Shown here in pieces: positions 48,996 through 59,258 of a stretch of 64,000 nt of DNA (positions are counted from its first letter, which is position 1; each line of letters begins with the position of its first letter). This DNA is from Lathyrus oleraceus (lineage: Eukaryota > Streptophyta > Magnoliopsida > Fabales > Fabaceae): assembly GCF_024323335.1 (NCBI RefSeq), contig NC_066580.1:91551481-91615480 (forward strand). The letters are read 5' to 3'. Under the pieces are notes generated by a model that had not been told where the DNA came from, did no database searches, and saw only the letters and a program-made list of their open reading frames with translations. The position numbers were made by a program, and so were the translations under genes.

Positions 48996-50108
48996 TGTAG
49001 AAGCAAGCTTCAATCCAAAAAGTATTTTGATGAAGACAACATGTATCAATGCAAAAAGAGAAGAGCTTCAAAGATAATTCAAGCATCAAAGTAATCAAGC
49101 CACATATGCATGAGAAACATTTTGATCAAGCTTCTTTTTCAAGTCAACCGTTTGCAAGATTGTTGATTCACTTCTAAGGTATATCTAATTCACTCTTAGA
49201 TTAGTATACAAGTGTTCAACAATCATGATCTGCATTTGCATTTTTAACATAACCATTTGTTAACATGTTGAAATGAAAGACACATTTCTCTTAAAGTATT
49301 TTTCTGCATTTCAACAGTGTTAACCGGTTAACCATATGGGTTAACCGGTTAACGGCCCAGTTTTTTGAAATTCTTTGTTAACGTTATACGCGTTAACCGG
49401 TTAACCCATTTGGTTAACCGGTTAACACTGTTCGTTTCAGTGAAAAATAATTTTCAGAAACTTGTACCTTTTCATCATTTTTTATGAAAAATTTATACCT
49501 CTTTGAAAAGGTGTTTTGGCAATATAAATTCTTGAATTTTTAAAATGAATTTTCACCTCCAAGAATTTTCATAAAAACTTAAGATAATCACTCTTTCATA
49601 TTTTGTTCAATATTTCATAAAAGTGTTCATAATCAAATTTTCATCTCATTCCATTTTTTGAACACTTGTATATTATTCATTGAGTGAATTATTTATCTAA
49701 GGAGAAGATCAATCAAGAGAAGATTGATAATACTACACTTTGTTAAAATCATCAAAAAGATTTATTTCTGTTTGACTTGTGATCCAGGATTGTTGGACAC
49801 AAGGGTTAGTGTTGAAGAGGATTGTTCTTCATACACTTGTTTACCTATAGGTTAGATAGTAAGCATCACCATTGGTGTGAGTAGGCTGTACCATAATTCT
49901 AACTATAGTGAAATCTCTTTCGAGTCGAAAGGGGAGTGGATGTACCTTCGGATTGTGAAGGGAACCACTATAATTTCCGGTGTCTTTTTTACTTTCCGCA
50001 ATTTATTTTTCCGTACTTAAACATAAAATAACCAAAAACCGGAAACAAGTTCGAAGAATTTTTAACCACCTAATTCACCCCCCCTCTTAGGCGCATTTAC
50101 AACTTACA
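48996..50108 (+). repeat. LTR 18
   Basis: 1,113 bp, standard. Primer site at 50111-50122. Confidence 0.93.
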
Positions 50109-50389
50109 ATTGGTATCAGAGCAACTCTGCGTTAGCTTTAAAAATACAGAATTTTTAATATTTTTTAATTTTTTAATTTTGGTATGTGTGTTTATGGTTG
50201 GTGCATGTGCTTTACTCTTCACCTACACCTCATAACTTTCTCCTCCCACATTTACTCACCATAAACCCTTCATCTCATTTCTTCAACTTTCAACCTTCTT
50301 GAGTGATATTAAAACCCATTAAACCCCACTCAACCATACTCTCTTATTAACTCTCAAAACCCTATTCCGAAAATCCTTCTCAACCAAGA

Positions 50390-51475
50390 ATGGGAAAGGC
50401 CCCTGTGTCAGCATCTAGCAGTGAAGAGGAAGAAATGAAAATGGAAACAACCAAGAAGAGAAGAATGGATTTCAAAGTCAGGGTTAGACATCTTCTTAAG
50501 GGTAAGTATGTGAATCTCAAATCCTTCACCCCTATTACTTTCACTTTCCCTGAGATGTTGAGATATCAAGGGTTGCATGAGTTTATAACTGATAATGGCA
50601 AAATTTATACTGATTTGGTAAAATCTTTTCTGAACCATTTCACCTTGAATCTGAATGATGATGATCAACATATGCTGTCTGCCACTGTGAGAGATTGTGA
50701 AATTGTAACAGACCTAAGGTCGCTGGCTGCGTCTCTTAGGATTCCCTATTCAGGATTTTTTCTTTGGAAAGGTGTTAATCATGTTGATGGAAAATGGGCT
50801 CAATATGATAAAATGGAATATTACTACTCAATCTGTAGATTTCCAAGGGATGCTGTTGTGTCGGGACAGCGCACTTCTCGCATACTCTGTTATGCTAAGA
50901 ACTTGTCTGTTGATGATCGAATGCTACATTATGTTATTTGCCATGTCTTGCTGCCAAAGGATTCAAACCTTTCACAAATCAATGATTTGGAGATGCAGGT
51001 TCTATTTGCTGTGAAGAACAAAATCAGAATTAATTGGCTACCTACTATGATGTATCATCTCAAACAGCAACTATCTCTCAAAATAAGGCTGCCCTATGGT
51101 CGTCTTATCTCAAGGATTTTGGAATTAACAGACATGGAAATCGGGAGAGAACCGTTCCTGGCTATGACCCCTACCACCAATGAGATCAACGGCGTTACTA
51201 TTATGAAGAATACCGGGATTATTCAATGCAATGACGGATCTTACAAGTATGATGACGGGTCTTCTTCTTCAAACTTCCCTATTCCGGAGGGTGGCATTAC
51301 AAACGAGTTCCTATATACCACCATGATGAGCCAACACCGTGAAACCACCCGCGCTATCAAAAGCCTTCGAAACCTTGTGTTAAGTTCTCGCAACCTTCCC
51401 ATGGAAGATGATGAAGGTGAAGCCGGTAGTGAAGCGGAAGGCGAGGAGAATGAGGACAGTTCGGAAGAAGATTAA
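50390..51475 (+). CDS. Array ORF, copy 18 (open from residue 6, 361 aa)
   Basis: The same 35-bp deletion as copy 4 (junction about 50384, 'ctcaaccaag') removes the usual ATG. The next in-frame Met gives a protein missing only the first five residues and otherwise identical to copy 16. The new start lies closer to the leader and in a weaker context. Confidence 0.78.
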   Translation: MGKAPVSASSSEEEEMKMETTKKRRMDFKVRVRHLLKGKYVNLKSFTPITFTFPEMLRYQGLHEFITDNGKIYTDLVKSFLNHFTLNLNDDDQHMLSATVRDCEIVTDLRSLAASLRIPYSGFFLWKGVNHVDGKWAQYDKMEYYYSICRFPRDAVVSGQRTSRILCYAKNLSVDDRMLHYVICHVLLPKDSNLSQINDLEMQVLFAVKNKIRINWLPTMMYHLKQQLSLKIRLPYGRLISRILELTDMEIGREPFLAMTPTTNEINGVTIMKNTGIIQCNDGSYKYDDGSSSSNFPIPEGGITNEFLYTTMMSQHRETTRAIKSLRNLVLSSRNLPMEDDEGEAGSEAEGEENEDSSEED

Positions 51476-51837
51476 AGCATTATGTTTTATCTATGTTCTT
51501 GTTATGTGTTGTTCTGTTTTTAGTTATAGATTATGATTATGCTAATTATGTTTACCGTACACTTATTTTAATTCTGTCGTCATTATGTGCTTGAATGCTT
51601 ATCTAATGATCACATAATGTGTGTATGCTTGTCTACTTTTCTTTTTCTTTAGTTTCTTCCTTTTTGCTAATGCCAAAGGGGGAGAAGACTTGTTTCTCTA
51701 ATGGTTTCTCTATGCAGAATTTTGTATGCCTCTCATTTAGGGGGAGTTCTTAAACTTAGGGGGAGAATCAAATTAGAGAAACTTCACTTTCAAGCATCTA
51801 TCTCAAAGTTGGTTGTCATCATCAAAAAGGGGGAGAT

Positions 51838-52949
51838 TGTAGAAGCAAGCTTCAATCCAAAAAGTATTTTGATGAAGACAACATGTATCAATGCAAAAAG
51901 AGAAGAGCTTCAAAGATAATTCAAGCATCAAAGTAATCAAGCCACATATGCATGAGAAACATTTTGATCAAGCTTCTTTTTCAAGTCAACCGTTTGCAAG
52001 ATTGTTGATTCACTTCTAAGGTATATCTAATTCACTCTTAGATTAGTATACAAGTGTTCAACAATCATGATCTGCATTTGCATTTTTAACATAACCATTT
52101 GTTAACATGTTGAAATGAAAGACACATTTCTCTTAAAGTATTTTTCTGCATTTCAACAGTGTTAACCGGTTAACCATATGGGTTAACCGGTTAACGGCCC
52201 AGTTTTTTGAAATTCTTTGTTAACGTTATACGCGTTAACCGGTTAACCCATTTGGTTAACCGGTTAACACTGTTCGTTTCAGTGAAAAATAATTTTCAGA
52301 AACTTGTACCTTTTCATCATTTTTTATGAAAAATTTATACCTCTTTGAAAAGGTGTTTTGGCAATATAAATTCTTGAATTTTTAAAATGAATTTTCACCT
52401 CCAAGAATTTTCATAAAAACTTAAGATAATCACTCTTTCATATTTTGTTCAATATTTCATAAAAGTGTTCATAATCAAATTTTCATCTCATTCCATTTTT
52501 TGAACACTTGTATATTATTCATTGAGTGAATTATTTATCTAAGGAGAAGATCAATCAAGAGAAGATTGATAATACTACACTTTGTTAAAATCATCAAAAA
52601 GATTTATTTCTGTTTGACTTGTGATCCAGGATTGTTGGACACAAGGGTTAGTGTTGAAGAGGATTGTTCTTCATACACTTGTTTACCTATAGGTTAGATA
52701 GTAAGCATCACCATTGGTGTGAGTAGGCTGTACCATAATTCTAACTATAGTGAAATCTCTTTCGAGTCGAAAGGGGAGTGGATGTACCTTCGGATTGTGA
52801 AGGGAACCACTATAATTTCCGGTGTCTTTTTACTTTCCGCAATTTATTTTTCCGTACTTAAACATAAAATAACCAAAAACCGGAAACAAGTTCGAAGAAT
52901 TTTTAACCACCTAATTCACCCCCCCTCTTAGGCGCATTTACAACTTACA
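51838..52949 (+). repeat. LTR 19
   Basis: 1,112 bp; one T fewer in 'gtctttttac' near 52826. Primer site at 52952-52963. Confidence 0.93.
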
Positions 52950-53250
52950 ATTGGTATCAGAGCAACTCTGCGTTAGCTTTAAAAATACAGAATTTTTAAT
53001 ATTTTTTAATTTTTTAATTTTGGTATGTGTGTTTATGGTTGGTGCATGTGCTTTACTCTTCACCTACACCTCATAACTTTCTCCTCCCACATTTACTCAC
53101 CATAAACCCTTCATCTCATTTCTTCAACTTTCAACCTTCTTGAGTGATATTAAAACCCATTAAACCCCACTCAACCATACTCTCTTATTAACTCTCAAAA
53201 CCCTATTCCGAAAATCCTTCTCAAACATCCTAGACTCTCCATCTTCTTCC

Positions 53251-54351
53251 ATGGCTCCTCCAAGAATGGGAAAGGCCCCTGTGTCAGCATCTAGCAGTGA
53301 AGAGGAAGAAATGAAAATGGAAACAACCAAGAAGAGAAGAATGGATTTCAAAGTCAGGGTTAGACATCTTCTTAAGGGTAAGTATGTGAATCTCAAATCC
53401 TTCACCCCTATTACTTTCACTTTCCCTGAGATGTTGAGATATCAAGGGTTGCATGAGTTTATAACTGATAATGGCAAAATTTATACTGATTTGGTAAAAT
53501 CTTTTCTGAACCATTTCACCTTGAATCTGAATGATGATGATCAACATATGCTGTCTGCCACTGTGAGAGATTGTGAAATTGTAACAGACCTAAGGTCGCT
53601 GGCTGCGTCTCTTAGGATTCCCTATTCAGGATTTTTTCTTTGGAAAGGTGTTAATCATGTTGATGGAAAATGGGCTCAATATGATAAAATGGAATATTAC
53701 TACTCAATCTGTAGATTTCCAAGGGATGCTGTTGTGTCGGGACAGCGCACTTCTCGCATACTCTGTTATGCTAAGAACTTGTCTGTTGATGATCGAATGC
53801 TACATTATGTTATTTGCCATGTCTTGCTGCCAAAGGATTCAAACCTTTCACAAATCAATGATTTGGAGATGCAGGTTCTATTTGCTGTGAAGAACAAAAT
53901 CAGAATTAATTGGCTACCTACTATGATGTATCATCTCAAACAGCAACTATCTCTCAAAACAAGGCTGCCCTATGGTCGTCTTATCTCAAGGATTTTGGAA
54001 TTAACAGACATGGAAATCGGGAGAGAACCGTTCCTGGCTATGACCCCTACCACCAATGAGATCAACGGCGTTACTATTATGAAGAATACCGGGATTATTC
54101 AATGCAATGACGGATCTTACAAGTATGATGACGGGTCTTCTTCTTCAAACTTCCCTATTCCGGAGGGTGGCATTACAAACGAGTTCCTATATACCACCAT
54201 GATGAGCCAACACCGTGAAACCACCCGCGCTATCAAAAGCCTTCGAAACCTTGTGTTAAGTTCTCGCAACCTTCCCATGGAAGATGATGAAGGTGAAGCC
54301 GGTAGTGAAGCGGAAGGCGAGGAGAATGAGGACAGTTCGGAAGAAGATTAA
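53251..54351 (+). CDS. Array ORF, copy 19 (open, 366 aa)
   Basis: Intact with the SSEED end. It carries Thr237 (ACA near 53958), a variant otherwise seen only in copies 2, 4 and 5 at the far end of the array. Confidence 0.82.
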   Translation: MAPPRMGKAPVSASSSEEEEMKMETTKKRRMDFKVRVRHLLKGKYVNLKSFTPITFTFPEMLRYQGLHEFITDNGKIYTDLVKSFLNHFTLNLNDDDQHMLSATVRDCEIVTDLRSLAASLRIPYSGFFLWKGVNHVDGKWAQYDKMEYYYSICRFPRDAVVSGQRTSRILCYAKNLSVDDRMLHYVICHVLLPKDSNLSQINDLEMQVLFAVKNKIRINWLPTMMYHLKQQLSLKTRLPYGRLISRILELTDMEIGREPFLAMTPTTNEINGVTIMKNTGIIQCNDGSYKYDDGSSSSNFPIPEGGITNEFLYTTMMSQHRETTRAIKSLRNLVLSSRNLPMEDDEGEAGSEAEGEENEDSSEED

Positions 54352-54712
54352 AGCATTATGTTTTATCTATGTTCTTGTTATGTGTTGTTCTGTTTTTAGT
54401 TATAGATTATGATTATGCTAATTATGTTTACCGTACACTTATTTTAATTCTGTCGTCATTATGTGCTTGAATGCTTATCTAATGATCACATAATGTGTGT
54501 ATGCTTGTCTACTTTTCTTTTTCTTTAGTTTCTTCCTTTTTGCTAATGCCAAAGGGGGAGAAGACTTGTTTCTCTAATGGTTTCTCTATGCAGAATTTTG
54601 TATGCCTCTCATTTAGGGGGAGTTCTTAAACTTAGGGGGAGAATCAAATTAGAGAAACTTCACTTTCAAGCATCTATCTCAAAGTTGGTTGTCATCATCA
54701 AAAAGGGGAGAT

Positions 54713-55829
54713 TGTAGAAGCAAGCTTCAATCCAAAAAGTATTTTGATGAAGACAACATGTATCAATGCAAAAAGAGAAGAGCTTCAAAGATAATTCAAG
54801 CATCAAAGTAATCAAGCCACATATGCATGAGAAACATTTTGATCAAGCTTCTTTTTCAAGTCAACCGTTTGCAAGATTGTTGATTCACTTCTAAGGTATA
54901 TCTAATTCACTCTTAGATTAGTATACAAGTGTTCAACAATCATGATCTGCATTTGCATTTTTAACATAACCATTTGTTAACATGTTGAAATGAAAGACAC
55001 ATTTCTCTTAAAGTATTTTTCTGCATTTCAACAGTGTTAACCGGTTAACCATATGGGTTAACCGGTTAACGGCCCAGTTTTTTGAAATTCTTTGTTAACG
55101 TTATACGCGTTAACCGGTTAACCCATTTGGTTAACCGGTTAACACTGTTCGTTTCAGTGAAAAATAATTTTCAGAAACTTGTACCTTTTCATCATTTTTT
55201 ATGAAAAATTTATACCTCTTTGAAAAGGTGTTTTGGCAATATAAATTCTTGAATTTTTAAAATGAATTTTCACCTCCAAGAATTTTCATAAAAACTTAAG
55301 ATAATCACTCTTTCATATTTTGTTCAATATTTCATAAAAGTGTTCATAATCAAATTTTCATCTCATTCCATTTTTTGAACACTTGTATATTATTCATTGA
55401 GTGAATTATTTATCTAAGGAGAAGATCAATCAAGAGAAGATTGATAATACTACACTTTGTTAAAATCATCAAAAAGATTTATTTCTGTTTGACTTGTGAT
55501 CCAGGATTGTTGGACACAAGGGTTAGTGTTGAAGAGGATTGTTCTTCATACACTTGTTTACCTATAGGTTAGATAGTAAGCATCACCATTGGTGTGAGTA
55601 GGCTGTACCATAATTCTAACTATAGTGAAATCTCTTTCGAGTCGAAAGGGGAGTGGATGTACCTTCGGATTGTGAAGGGAACCACTATAATTTCCGGTGT
55701 CTTTTTTACTTTCCGCAATTTATTTTTCCGTACTTAAACATAAAATAACCAAAAACCGGAAACAAGTTCGAAGAATTTTTAACCACCTAATTCACCCCCC
55801 CCCCCTCTTAGGCGCATTTACAACTTACA
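54713..55829 (+). repeat. LTR 20
   Basis: 1,117 bp. The C tract near the 3' end has grown to 11 Cs (about 55795-55805) from the usual seven. The preceding polypurine tract has four Gs instead of five (near 54705). The primer site follows at 55832-55843. Confidence 0.92.
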
Positions 55830-56129
55830 ATTGGTATCAGAGCAACTCTGCGTTAGCTTTAAAAATACAGAATTTTTAATATTTTTTAATTTTTTAATTT
55901 TGGTATGTGTGTTTATGGTTGGTGCATGTGCTTTACTCTTCACCTACACCTCATAACTTTCTCCTCCCACATTTACTCACCATAAACCCTTCATCTCATT
56001 TCTTCAACTTTCAACCTTCTTGAGTGATATTAAAACCCATTAAACCCCACTCAACCATACTCTCTTATAAGTCTCAAAACCCTATTCCGAAAATCCTTCT
56101 CAAACATCCTAGACTCTCCATCTTCTTCC

Positions 56130-56584
56130 ATGGCTCCTCCAAGAATGGGAAAGGCCCCTGTGTCAGCATCTAGCAGTGAAGAGGAAGAAATGAAAATGGA
56201 AACAACCAAGAAGAGAAGAATGGATTTCAAAGTCAGGGTTAGACATCTTCTTAAGGGTAAGTATGTGAATCTCAAATCCTTCACCCCTATTACTTTCACT
56301 TTCCCTGAGATGTTGAGATATCAAGGGTTGCATGAGTTTATAATTGATAATGGCAAAATTTATACTGATTTGGTAAAATCTTTTCTGAACCATTTCACCT
56401 TGAATCTGAATGATGATGATCAACATATGCTGTCTGCCACTGTGAGAGATTGTGAAATTGTAACAGACCTAAGGTCGCTGGCTGCGTCTCTTAGGATTTC
56501 CTATTCAGGATTTTTTCTTTGGAAAGGTGTTAATCAAGTTGACGGAAAATGGGCTCAATATGATAAAATGGAATATTACTACTC
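56130..56584 (+). pseudogene. Array ORF, copy 20, truncated by the second element
   Basis: The first 151 codons are readable, then the second retrotransposon interrupts the frame; translation would stop a few codons into its LTR, at 56597. Private base changes give Thr72 to Ile, Pro124 to Ser and His136 to Gln, and the leader reads 'cttataagtc' near 56066. These are substitutions rather than indels, so this copy is genuinely more diverged. The remainder should lie beyond the inserted element, outside the window. Confidence 0.9.
56580..56584. other. Predicted target-site duplication (left copy) of the second element
   Basis: TACTC directly precedes the 5' LTR. Ty1/copia elements usually duplicate five bases of target. 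The right-hand copy is outside the window, so the duplication is predicted, not seen. Confidence 0.45.
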
Positions 56585-56647
56585 TGTAGGTGTTTAATTG
56601 GCTGCATTATATGGTAAAACACTAGCTGGTTACAAATGTCTTGACTG

Positions 56648-57214
56648 ATGTCATGACATGGTATGTATGTGTGACTACATTGTAGGTTAGAATATCTAAC
56701 TGTACTCTGATGTCTTGACTGATGTCATGACACACTTGAGTAGTTACTGCAGGATTAGCTAACACAGGATTTTTGAATGTCAAACTGGAAGCTGTGACAT
56801 TCATACCTGTCAACAGATACTAAGGAATAGAACAGCTGGTGTTCTGTTAGAACTTAGTATTTATTCCAGTCTGGTTATCAAGGGAAGACCAGACCTGGCA
56901 TAAGGCCTACTGACTGAATGTCAAATTGGATGTTATGACATTCATCATAAACAGCAGCTACTGAACATTAAGCAGAGTGGTGTTCTGCTATGCTTCAGCA
57001 TGTAACTTAGTTTGTTCTTCAAGAGAATAACAGAACTAACGTAAGGCCAAATGTGTAAATGTTAAGTTGGACACTTTAACATTTATTAATGTAAGCTGTT
57101 ATTGTAGTATGGTCATTTTGATCATGTACAGGTCAGCAAAATTGTACAGTCTGTTTTCTGGAAAAACAGACTCAGCATATGGACCTTGATGTCAAGCTGA
57201 ATGTCGTAACATTC
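56648..57214. repeat. U3 inverted-motif series (ATGTCA ... TGACAT)
   Basis: Two zero-spacer palindromes (56648-56659 and 56723-56732) are followed by four longer sites with 8-bp arms and exactly 12 bp between them: 56775-56802, 56916-56943, 57058-57085 and an imperfect one at 57187-57214. Spacing between the last four is about 141, 142 and 129 bp, and similar sequence between them shows they are ~140-bp subrepeats. At the third site both arms changed in step (AAATGTTA with TAACATTT), so symmetry is kept. A further site with 7-bp arms and a 12-bp spacer is at 58002-58027. Confidence 0.8.
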
Positions 57215-57447
57215 ATTCCTGACAGCATATGCTAGATTGTAGGTTGTTCAGTTTTCTGTTTCAGCTTTTCTTGGGCTATTCTTTAGGAAGTCAACAGCTT
57301 AGAGAAAATCCAGGAAATCAACAACCAAGTTACATTTAATGAACCTAACAAATAGCCTATTTGTTAGTAACCTAAATGTTGAATTTATGGGAACTCGTGT
57401 GACCTTAAATTCAGGAGAATACAGGTGCAAAAGCCCAGGTACTGCAA

Positions 57448-57455
57448 TATAAAAA
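57448..57455 (+). promoter_or_regulatory. TATA box of the second element's LTR
   Basis: TATAAAAA stands in a GC-richer setting after 'actgcaa', a stronger promoter candidate than the one in the array LTR. The predicted start, about 30 bp on, would make U3 about 890 bp. Confidence 0.65.
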
Positions 57456-58001
57456 GGAAGGCGTTCCTTCATTCAGTTTCAGGGATTTTGAGGCGTGAAG
57501 ATTAAGTGTGTCCATCATACTTCACTGCTATATTTTTGTGAGTCTTGTATTAGACGTATCTTGTAAGCCAAGCCATTATCACTTTGATGATAGTTTTGGT
57601 ATAGGGTGTTCATTGAGTTGTAAGTGTTGTGTCACTCAAAGCTTTTAAGCGTGAGTGCTGTGTATCTTGATTAAAGCTGTGAAGCACAATCAAGAGTTTT
57701 TGAAGTGTGACTTCAACTTGTCTTTAATAGTGTTTAAGATAGTAATCACTGAGGTGATTGAGGGGAGTGAGTAGGAACTCTGATCTTAGGTTAAGATTGA
57801 AATTGCATTGGGTAGGGATTAAGTGATAAGTTGTAAACGGGTGAGTTTAGCTTTGAATTGATACTACTAATAGTGGATTTCCTCCCTGGCTTGGTAGCCC
57901 CCAGATGTAGGTCATGTTGGACTGAACTGGGTAAACAATTACTGGTGTTATTTACTGCACTTACATTTAAGTTCTGCATAATACCTGTCTGTGCAAAATT
58001 G

Positions 58002-58027
58002 GATGTCATAACAACCCGTGTGACATC
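58002..58027. repeat. Inverted motif near the 3' end of the 5' LTR
   Basis: GATGTCA (58002-58008) and TGACATC (58021-58027) are exact reverse complements with a 12-bp spacer, the same geometry as the U3 series, but close to the primer site. Confidence 0.7.
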
Positions 58028-58053
58028 TGAAGTCTGATAACTAGAATTTCAAT

Positions 58054-58065
58054 TGGCATCAGAGC
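58054..58065 (+). other. Primer binding site of the second element
   Basis: TGGCATCAGAGC, two bases after the LTR, differs by one base from the array's site, and so by one from a perfect complement of initiator tRNA-Met. The 56 bp from here to the gag ATG hold nothing else. Confidence 0.85.
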
Positions 58066-58121
58066 AGGCACCCTGCCTGTGAATTTCTGGGTGAGATCTA
58101 GGGAAGTTACTTTCTAGTACC

Positions 58122-59258
58122 ATGGACAAGGATATAGGACACTCAAATAGACCACCCATGTTGGATGGCTCTAATTATGATGACTGGAAACCTCGTATGA
58201 TAGCCTTCTTAAGGTCTCTAGATAGCAAAGTCTGGAGAGCTGTCAACAAAGGATGGGAACATCCAATGAGGACAGGTGAAGATGGAGGCAGTGAGCAGAT
58301 TCCTGAAGAAGAGTGGGACAAGGAGCAAGAGGCACTAGCTCTTGGAAATTCCAAGGCCTTGAATGCATTGTTCAATGGAATCAGTAAGAACATCTTCAGG
58401 CTGGTGCACCACTGTGAACTAGCTAAGGAAGTTTGGGATACCCTCAAGGTAACTCATGAAGGTACTTCCAAGGTGAAGATGTCCAAACTTCAGATGCTGA
58501 CCACCAAGTTTGAAAATCTGAGGATGAAAGAGGATGAGACTATTCATGACTTTCACATGAATATTCTTGAAATTGCAAACACCTCTGGTGGACTAGGTGA
58601 GAAAATGGCTGAAGAGAAACTTGTAAGAAATATTCTCAGGTCCTTGCCTAAAAGGTTTGCTATGAAGGTCAGAGCCATAGAGGAGGCACAGGACATCTGC
58701 AATATGAAGGTAGATGAGCTCATTGGTTCTCTCCAAACCTTTGAAATGGGCTTGAGTGAGAATACTGAAAGGAAGAACAAAAGCGTAGCTTTTGTATCTA
58801 ATACTGAAGAAGAGTCAGAAGCAGAATATACTGAAGGTGATGACAGTATATCAGAAGCATTAGCAATGCTTGGAAGGCAGTTCAACAAGTTCGTGAAGAA
58901 GATTGATCAAAGAGGGAGACCTAATGTCAAGAACATCCCGTCTGACATCAGGAAAAGATCAACTTCTGATGAAAAGTTCAACCAAGGCAAGGGAATCCAG
59001 TGTCATGGCTGTGAAGGGTATGGACACGTCAGAGCTGAATGTCCTACGTATCTCAAGATGCAAAAGAAGGGGCTAACTATCACATGGTCTGAAGGAGATT
59101 CTGAGAGTGAATCTGAAGGAGAATCTGCTAAACATGTCACTGCACTAACCAGTGTTTGTGCATCTGATGATGACTCAAGTGCAGATGAACTGACCTTTGA
59201 TGAACTTGCTGCAGCCTATAAGAAGCTGTGTACCACCAGTGCAGAAGTGCGTGCATAA
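58122..59258 (+). CDS. gag: Gag (truncated by an in-frame stop), 378 aa
   Basis: This is the capsid/nucleocapsid precursor of a Ty1/copia element. Residues about 10-215 match the plant copia Gag region (RPPMLDGSNYDDW near the start). An acidic linker follows, then a zinc knuckle CX2CX4HX4C with Cys294, Cys297, His302 and Cys307 for RNA packaging. A second acidic Ser/Glu stretch lies near residues 325-340. The ATG at 58122 is the first after the primer site. The TAA at 59256-59258 interrupts a frame that stays open afterwards, and the lost segment (about 59259-59400) has coiled-coil character. Sirevirus Gag is reported to bind LC8-family proteins; whether this copy could is unknown. Confidence 0.88.
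   Translation: MDKDIGHSNRPPMLDGSNYDDWKPRMIAFLRSLDSKVWRAVNKGWEHPMRTGEDGGSEQIPEEEWDKEQEALALGNSKALNALFNGISKNIFRLVHHCELAKEVWDTLKVTHEGTSKVKMSKLQMLTTKFENLRMKEDETIHDFHMNILEIANTSGGLGEKMAEEKLVRNILRSLPKRFAMKVRAIEEAQDICNMKVDELIGSLQTFEMGLSENTERKNKSVAFVSNTEEESEAEYTEGDDSISEALAMLGRQFNKFVKKIDQRGRPNVKNIPSDIRKRSTSDEKFNQGKGIQCHGCEGYGHVRAECPTYLKMQKKGLTITWSEGDSESESEGESAKHVTALTSVCASDDDSSADELTFDELAAAYKKLCTTSAEVRA

Larger units (their letters stand above)
1..56584 (+). mobile_element. Tandem array of a non-autonomous, Sirevirus-like LTR retrotransposon with shared LTRs
   Basis: Twenty LTRs alternate with twenty internal segments, all on the plus strand, with no flanking host DNA between copies. LTR starts fall at 226, 3097, 5969, 8844, 11679, 14534, 17776, 20312, 23168, 25981, 28858, 31735, 34612, 37489, 40365, 43242, 46119, 48996, 51838 and 54713. 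The period is exactly 2,877 bp for most of 25981-51838. Each unit has a primer site two bases after the LTR, one ORF, and four G-rich polypurine tracts before the next LTR. No gag, protease, integrase or reverse transcriptase motif occurs in any unit, so the element is non-autonomous. The Sirevirus assignment rests on the initiator tRNA-Met primer site, repeated AAAGGGGGAG tracts and the C-rich LTR 3' end, and is inferred. The left end of the array lies outside the window. Confidence 0.92.
56585..58051 (+). repeat. 5' LTR of the second element
   Basis: 1,467 bp, TGTAG...TTTCA. The start is fixed by identity to the 3' LTR start at 63460, and the end by the primer site two bases later. It includes a U3 with spaced inverted motifs and a TATA box at 57448. 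Confidence 0.93.

Noticed and set aside
58175..58888. Minus-strand frames within gag
   Set aside because: Shadows of gag; the plus-strand product has clear Gag features.
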